A stretch of 64,000 bases of DNA. Source: Ailanthus altissimus. Its lineage: Eukaryota; Streptophyta; Magnoliopsida; Sapindales; Simaroubaceae. The DNA lies in contig OX327684.1 in NCBI GenBank assembly GCA_946807835.1, positions 20,112,501 through 20,176,500 on the forward strand. Direction: 5' to 3'. This document shows, in pieces, positions 58,700-64,000 of this stretch (position 1 is the first letter of the stretch; each line of letters starts with the position of its first letter). The position numbers and the translations under genes were made by a program. The notes under the pieces were generated by a model. It saw only the letters and a list, made by a program, of their open reading frames with translations, had not been told where the DNA came from and did no database searches.

Positions 58700-60253
58700 G
58701 TTCTCAAAATTTCCAAAGAGGTTCAAAGGTAATGAGGTTATTTTTTTAGGTTCTAAAAATCAGGAACTTTAGTGGTATTGTCTGTGGGAAGTTTCAGAAG
58801 GATAAATAGACGTTTTCGATCCAAACACCATCAAGAGTTTATCTAACCTAGATAACACCGAGAATGGAGACATCGACATTTTTGAACTAGCATTCTTAAA
58901 AATTACATTCTTACAAATGTGGATAATTTACTTTCTAAATTGATGAACCAAATAGAAGATTATCGAATGGAGAATTTGGAATTGCGGGATAAAGTTATGG
59001 TAATGAAAAAAGGCTTGAATCAAGATAATAACTTTAAAGATGAACCACCGCAAGATGTCAATCCTAAACAAACCTTAGAGGTAGAGATTCCAATATAGTT
59101 CTTGAAAATTGCGTTTAAAGCAAAGTCAAGGAACCTACCCTTGAAATCTATAAGCAATTAGATGGAAAAGACATGAAGGCATATATTCTTAAGGAATGAG
59201 GAGAATTCTAAGCAAAGATGCACAAATTAAGGTCCTCTAAGGATGTAGTGGCCTTAGCTCAAAAGGTAAACTAGGATCCTTTTACTAAAGCAATAAGAAC
59301 AACTAAAAAGGCAGATAAATATATTATGCCTAGCTTTCATATGTTCGACTAGACTATAGATCGTGAAGAGTATATATTCTTTTTTAATTTCAGAATGATT
59401 ATGTACACCTACAATGAACCCTTAAAATGTATCATTTTCCCTTCTAGCTTGAAGGGTTCGCTCAAGTTTGGTTTTAAGTACTTGAAGAGAATTTAATTCT
59501 TCATTGAAGGAATTGAACGTAAAATTCATTGCATAATATATCCAGAATAGGAAGAAGAATAAGACAACCTCAAACATTTTTTTTTTCTTTTGTGAAACAA
59601 AGAGAAACTAAATTAATATAAAGCTTCCTCAATTAATTTAATAAAGAGTTGTGATTCTGAGATAGCTGCTCAGGCACACAAGAAAGTATTCAGATTATCC
59701 ACCCCATACTACAGATACTTAGTTCGAAAGAACTTTATTTCCTTTAAACTTATCAACCAAGAATTGAAACAATGGATTAGAGAGGAAGAAGAGAAGACAA
59801 CTACAACAAAAATGTTTCCTTGATCATAACGTGGGAGTAAGAAAGTTCATCAGAGGAAAGATTACTAGAAGTAAACTTCTGTAATAGAAGATAATAATGC
59901 TAAAAAGAGACTAAAATAGATAATTCAACCCACAATCCCGATCAATACTACTGTCTAGAAAATCTGGCCCAAATATACAAACTTCAGACTCTTTAGAGAT
60001 CTAAAGCTCATACTGATTCCATAATATCAAAGGGACCAAACTAAGTATTGTGTTTTCCATAATGAGTACGAACACAACACCAGTAGCTGCAGATCTTTGA
60101 AAGGTCAGATAAAAGACAGTACAAAAAAAGGTCATTTAGCCAAATTTAGACTATAGATAGAACATAAAGAAGCTACCAGAACTAGAGAAAGATCCCCAAC
60201 ATCATGAGATTATTGGATGTCAATTATTCTAATGTGTATGCATGTGATGTATG
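58700..60253 (+). pseudogene. gag of the second Tat-like element
   Basis: It parallels the gag at 45.6-46.9 kb: SSKDVVALAQKVN, then ADKYIMPSFHMFD (about 59310-59350), EEYIFFFNFRMIMYTYNEPL (about 59367-59425), FPSSLKGS (about 59440), and the PYYRYLVRKNFISFKLINQE-like block (about 59704-59765). A HNEYEHNTS segment (about 60057-60083) is the knuckle counterpart. Stops and frameshifts are many. The element is cut at 60254 by the next LTR, and none of its pol is inside the window. Confidence 0.75.
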
Positions 60254-61626
60254 TGTTAGGGTTAGTGCTTACGTGTCATTCCTGAATGTACATATACTTG
60301 TGTATTTATACAAGTGTATATTTCCATTAAATCGCTAATACCTATTTATATGGTACTATGCAATGTAACATTACAAACATTATATGATTTGAAGGAGTTC
60401 AGATCAAATCTAAAATAGTTTAGATAAGGGCTCATAGTTGACCACACTAAGAGATATAAATACTAAATATTAGCACAGCTAAGTGTTAGCTGGTTATAAT
60501 ACTCAGCGAAGATCCAAGAGTTGGTCTTTTCACACATTGATTATTTAATTGTTAAAATAATTAAAATATCTCAAATAAAATATACTTACGTGTCATCCCT
60601 GAATGTACATATACTTGTATATTTATACAAGTGTATATTTCCATTAAATCGCTAATACCTATTTATATAGTACTATGCAATGTAACATTACAAACATTAT
60701 ATGATTTGAAGGAGTTCAGATCAAATCTAAAATAGTTTAGATAAGGGCTCATAGTTGACCACACTGAGAGATATAAATACTAAATATTAGCACAACTAAG
60801 TGTTAGCTGGTTATAATACTCAGCGAAGATCCAAGAGTTGGTCTTTTCATACATTGATTATTTAATTGTTAAATAATTAAAATATCTCAAATAAAATATA
60901 ATATTATATATATTATTTTATTATATAATATTATTATATTAAATAATGTCATTTAGTAGGCATCTATTTTATATATTTTATTATTATTTAATATAATAAT
61001 ATTATTTTTTCATAAAAGTGTTTTTTGTTTAATATTACAATATATAATATTATTATTTTATTATGTGAGATATATAATGTGTGTGAAATGTGTTTTTAGG
61101 AAGGAGTGTGTGTATTTGGCCGAGAATGGAAATGGAGAAAAGAGAAATAAATTGAATTGGTACCGAGAAAAGAAAGAAAGAAGAAGAAAATTAAAAAAAA
61201 AGGAAAAAAAAATTGTTTCATTTTTCTCCTTGGTACAAAAAAAAGCAATTGTAAATTGCTTTAATCTCCATTTCTTATCCTTTTAGAGAAAAGGATATAT
61301 ATACACCACCGACCATTTTGAAGTTAAGAGTTAATCCTATTCTGGTATATAGGGTTGCTATTGTAGCTCACTAAGCCCACCGTGTTGGTGATTAGAACTG
61401 GCAACGAGTTGGTCTCTATGCAGACTCTGAGAAAATACATGTATAATTTTATACGTTCAGTTGATTTCTCAACACCACTAATATATTAATGTGATTAATA
61501 TATTTTATTTATTGTGTATATTGTATGTTTAAATGCTTCCGTTGCGTTTAATATGTATATGATACGTATTTTAGACAATGGACACAATTGCACATACATA
61601 CACCCATATGTATTAGATCCCCAACA
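60254..61626 (+). repeat. 5' LTR of the last copia element
   Basis: Bounded by TGTTAGGG and CCCCAACA, directly before a tRNA-Met type primer-binding site. It contains a near-identical tandem duplication (separate entry), a long AT-rich tract at 60895-61080 and a GGATATATATACACC promoter-like box at about 61291. The open frame at 61065-61286 is low-complexity and not a gene. Confidence 0.8.
60268..60900 (+). repeat. 317-bp tandem duplication inside the LTR
   Basis: 60268-60584 and 60585-60900 differ at only six substitutions and one 1-base deletion by my count (for example CATTCCT/CATCCCT and CACTAAG/CACTGAG). The unit starts CTTACGTGTCAT and ends ATCTCAAATAAAATAT. Confidence 0.95.
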
Positions 61627-61630
61627 AAAA

Positions 61631-61643
61631 TGGTATCAGAGCC
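61631..61643 (+). other. primer-binding site of the last copia element
   Basis: TGGTATCAGAGCC, four bases after the LTR end; complementary to initiator methionine tRNA. Confidence 0.9.
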
Positions 61644-61739
61644 ATTTATGACATATTTGGGTGTTGTTTGAGTGAATGGATAAAAAAGGCCCAGTTTAAA
61701 TGACGCGTTTCAAGTATTGAAACGGGTATACCAAAGGGG

Positions 61740-61995
61740 GAGTATTGGGCATTGCCGTGCCAGATCACTGGCGCCGCAGCGCTGGGGGTTCGACCTCTTA
61801 GCACTGAAGATCTGGCATCGCAGCGCTGGCGAGCCCGCATTGGGGCGGTGAAGCTTCTGAAATTCGCACCCCAACGGTGAAGGTTGAGTGCTGCGATGCT
61901 GGGGGTTTAACCTCTCAGCGCTGCAGCAAAGTGAGTTGGCATCGAGGCGCTAGGGGCTCGACCTCCCAACGCTACAGTGATGCCATTTGGCACCA
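61740..61995 (+). repeat. GC-rich GCGCTGGGG-type repeat cluster in the leader
   Basis: About five spaced units of the form GC(A/C)GCGCTGG(G/C)G(G/A)(T/G)TC(G/A)ACCTC(T/C)(T/C)A with gaps of 20-50 bases. The composition contrasts sharply with the AT-rich surroundings. Confidence 0.8.
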
Positions 61996-62104
61996 CGATG
62001 GTTTTCTATTCACTTGAATAGTAGCAAATGAACAGTATTTTTTTTACTGTTCACATCTACATTATTTTTTAACAGTGTTTCAAAATTAATTTTGCATGTG
62101 TAGG

Positions 62105-62720
62105 TTTATGAGATGTAGTGATAAAAGTTATCAGTTTACATTATAAATCTGAGTTTATGAGATGCAGTGATAAGAGTTATCAGTCTGCATTATAAACCAA
62201 GATTAATTTTTGTGTTGGTAACCACAATGGGAGCTCTACTGGTGAGGGTTAGTTGTGTTTACATAGAAAAATTAATTAATTGAGAATCACCTTCCTTATG
62301 AGAATAGAGACCAAGGTTATAAATAAAAATTTTGCTTAATCAGATTGAAGAATATTACATTATGAGATAATGTTTTATTCTGATCCGTCTTATTAATACG
62401 GTATTAGACAAGTCATGTCGGCCTTTTTTCAATATTGCTACAGTGTGAGGGACTTGGTCAGTTGGGCTTAGACTATACCGGTTAAACATAAGATGAGAAA
62501 AATATATGCGAAAGTATTGCCTAATATTGCTACAACGTGAGGGTAGTATAGATAGCATATCTTTAATCATTCACAAGTTAATCTATAATACACTTACCCA
62601 ATATTGTTACAGTGTGAGGATAAAGTGTATTCAGGATCAAGTGGTAAGAGTTGCATAAGATTCAATTGACAAATGTTGTCACCTGTTGGGTTTACAAAGA
62701 CCAATATTATAGCGTGAAGC
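62105..62720 (+). repeat. two sets of short leader repeats
   Basis: A 49-bp unit starting TTTATGAGATG is duplicated at 62105 and 62154. The word AATATTGCTACAGTGTGAGG recurs at 62431, 62523, 62600 and (degenerate) 62703, each ending in GTGAGG or GTGAAG. Confidence 0.88.
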
Positions 62721-62934
62721 CTGAGTAAATTTCAATGGGATCTACTTCCCGTTGTATAGTTTAAAAGGTTTAAACTATCATCTTCCTGCTCGAGAGATTA
62801 CCAAAATTATGTAAAGTAGTGGGATGGCGTTTTAAATTGAAAATGTATAATCAGTATACCCATGATTTAAAACGTTTTATTAGCAATTTAATGACCATTC
62901 TGCTTACATCTCTTGTCATTTTTTGCCTGTCTAG

Positions 62935-63400
62935 TTTAATGGCCACTACAAACTAGTTGGTATGCATAATTGATGCAGTCCAACTCTAAGAGTACTTGAA
63001 ATTACTTTGACTAGTAGATGAATCTCAGAAATGTTCTAGATTCAAAAAAATTTAGATTTGTTGTTTATCAAAGTTTGCCATAAGATATTTTTGGTAACAC
63101 CTCTCTAGAAGATATGAATAGAGAGGGTGTGACCCTCTTTATTCAGGATGCTTTATCTTTTACTCCAAGTATATCTGGTGAGACTAGATGTGTGAGGAGA
63201 AGAAGATGAGGCAAATACCCAGGATAACTCCCCAGAGGAAAAAAAACAAAAATCAACAAGAGAGCAATGTAGATGGAAAGTGTTTCCATTGCAGTAACGT
63301 TGGGCATTGAAAAGTCCTCTACCCTAGAAGCCTTATAATTGTTAGGAAGACTCTTATAGGTTTGTGTTAAACAAACATAGACATTTCTATGACATAGAAT
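62935..63400 (+). pseudogene. gag fragment of the last copia element
   Basis: Patches LMATTN, MNLRNVLDSKKFRFVVYQSL (about 63018-63080), and a zinc-knuckle remnant GKCFHCSNVGH-stop-KVLYPRSL (about 63272-63330) match the copia gag order, with the usual Trp after the knuckle His changed to a stop. Much of the middle of gag is missing. Beyond 63400 the sequence is AT-rich with no clear pol motif before the window ends. Confidence 0.62.
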
Positions 63401-64000
63401 GCCAGTTCAAGGTGGGTATGAGATATCGCATGTCTCTCTCATATCTGCAATATGTTACATGAATTAAGAGAGACTAGAATGCAACAACTTGTAGAAGTAA
63501 TGTTAAGAGTAGGAAATTGTGATTTCTTGCAGGTCCAAGTTGTTAGACAGCTTTACTTACTTCTCAGATGCGATACAATGGTTGTATTGCATAATTAGTA
63601 TAATATCCAAAACATCGTTCGACATATTTTATCCCTTCTTATATTTGACAGTGAATGATATCGTACGAATATTAAGAATTGTTCCTTATGTTTATATGAT
63701 GTGAATAATGTTTTAATTAGCTGAATATCAGTTAATAAATGGATATTATATATAGTTAAAAATGTCTGTAAATCGAAATCCTTAAATAATACGGAGCTGT
63801 GGTATATAAGTTTAGGTAATATAGACGTGAGACGCTTATTCGTCTGGTTAAAGATGGTTGGATTCTATTCTGATCATAAAAACTTAACCAGTTTATGAAT
63901 AATGTATTCAAGGAGATGACCAAATATATCAGAATGTACATCACATCCCTTTGATTAGATCAAGGTAGTGAGTACATTAATATCAAGTTTTTCTCTTTGT

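Larger units (their letters stand above)
60254..64000 (+). mobile_element. copia element, 5' part (runs off the window)
   Basis: A 1373-bp LTR (60254-61626), primer-binding site TGGTATCAGAGCC (61631-61643), a long leader with structured repeats (about 61740-62720), and a decayed gag. Interior coding beyond gag and the 3' LTR lie outside. The LTR starts TGTTAGGG and ends CCCCAACA. The target duplication cannot be checked without the right end. Confidence 0.8.

Noticed and set aside
61065..61286. 73-codon open frame with Lys-rich tail
   Set aside because: Inside the copia LTR; the translation is driven by AAG/AAA runs.
62431..62720. CRISPR-like spaced repeats
   Set aside because: Spacing is unequal (92, 77, 103), the unit degenerates, and the context is a plant copia leader; no cas-like genes and the wrong kind of genome.

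Overview
This window reads as nuclear DNA of a flowering plant, most likely a eudicot. It is strongly AT-rich and almost every recognisable coding stretch belongs to a plant transposable element: L1-type LINEs with DUF4283 and zf-RVT/RNase H modules, copia and gypsy LTR elements, a TRIM, a Kaonashi-type MULE and hAT-like MITEs. Nearly all are broken by stops, frameshifts and nested insertions. No intact cellular gene is certain. The only candidate is a set of exon-like segments on the minus strand at the left edge (about 230-1860).

Layout. 1-4.1 kb: exon-like segments with a hAT-like MITE between them, then non-coding DNA. 4.1-8.4 kb: a decayed MULE with a Ulp1-like protease (+) and a transposase (-) facing each other, flanked by long direct repeats. 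9.2-9.9 kb: a hAT-like MITE with an 8-bp target duplication. 10.0-20.9 kb: a 5'-truncated LINE (LINE1) whose RT/zf-RVT part and RNase H part are separated by a solo LTR (12129-14746) and a complete but dead Tork-like copia element (14767-20214). 21.4-38.4 kb: a second LINE (LINE2) split by an Athila-like gypsy element (22364-32834), an LTR-like insert (about 34.9-36.0 kb) and an intact 433-bp TRIM (36624-37056). The Athila-like element holds an oppositely oriented solo LTR (25673-29806), which holds a 2.8-kb solo LTR (26007-28781): four levels of nesting, and each of the three LTR insertions has its own 5-bp target duplication.

40.0-43.2 kb: a hAT-like MITE and a 2.2-kb deletion derivative of a copia element. 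44.1-44.4 kb: a stray LINE RNase H fragment. 44.8-57.4 kb: a Tat/Grande-like gypsy element with gag, protease, RT, RNase H and integrase on +, a decayed antisense reading region before the 3' LTR, and a 1.46-kb Athila-type solo LTR inside integrase. 58.4-60.25 kb: the 5' part of a second Tat-like element. 60254 to the end: the 5' LTR, primer-binding site, repeat-rich leader and gag fragment of another copia element.

The parts do not work together as a pathway. The value of the window is as a stratified insertion record, because many boundaries can be fixed to the base from TG...CA ends, target duplications and host reading frames that resume after the insert. Three signals stand out: GC-rich CGCTGGGGCG-type clusters recurring in unrelated LTR families; repeated G-to-A changes at conserved sites; and structured repeats in the LTR and leader of the last copia element.
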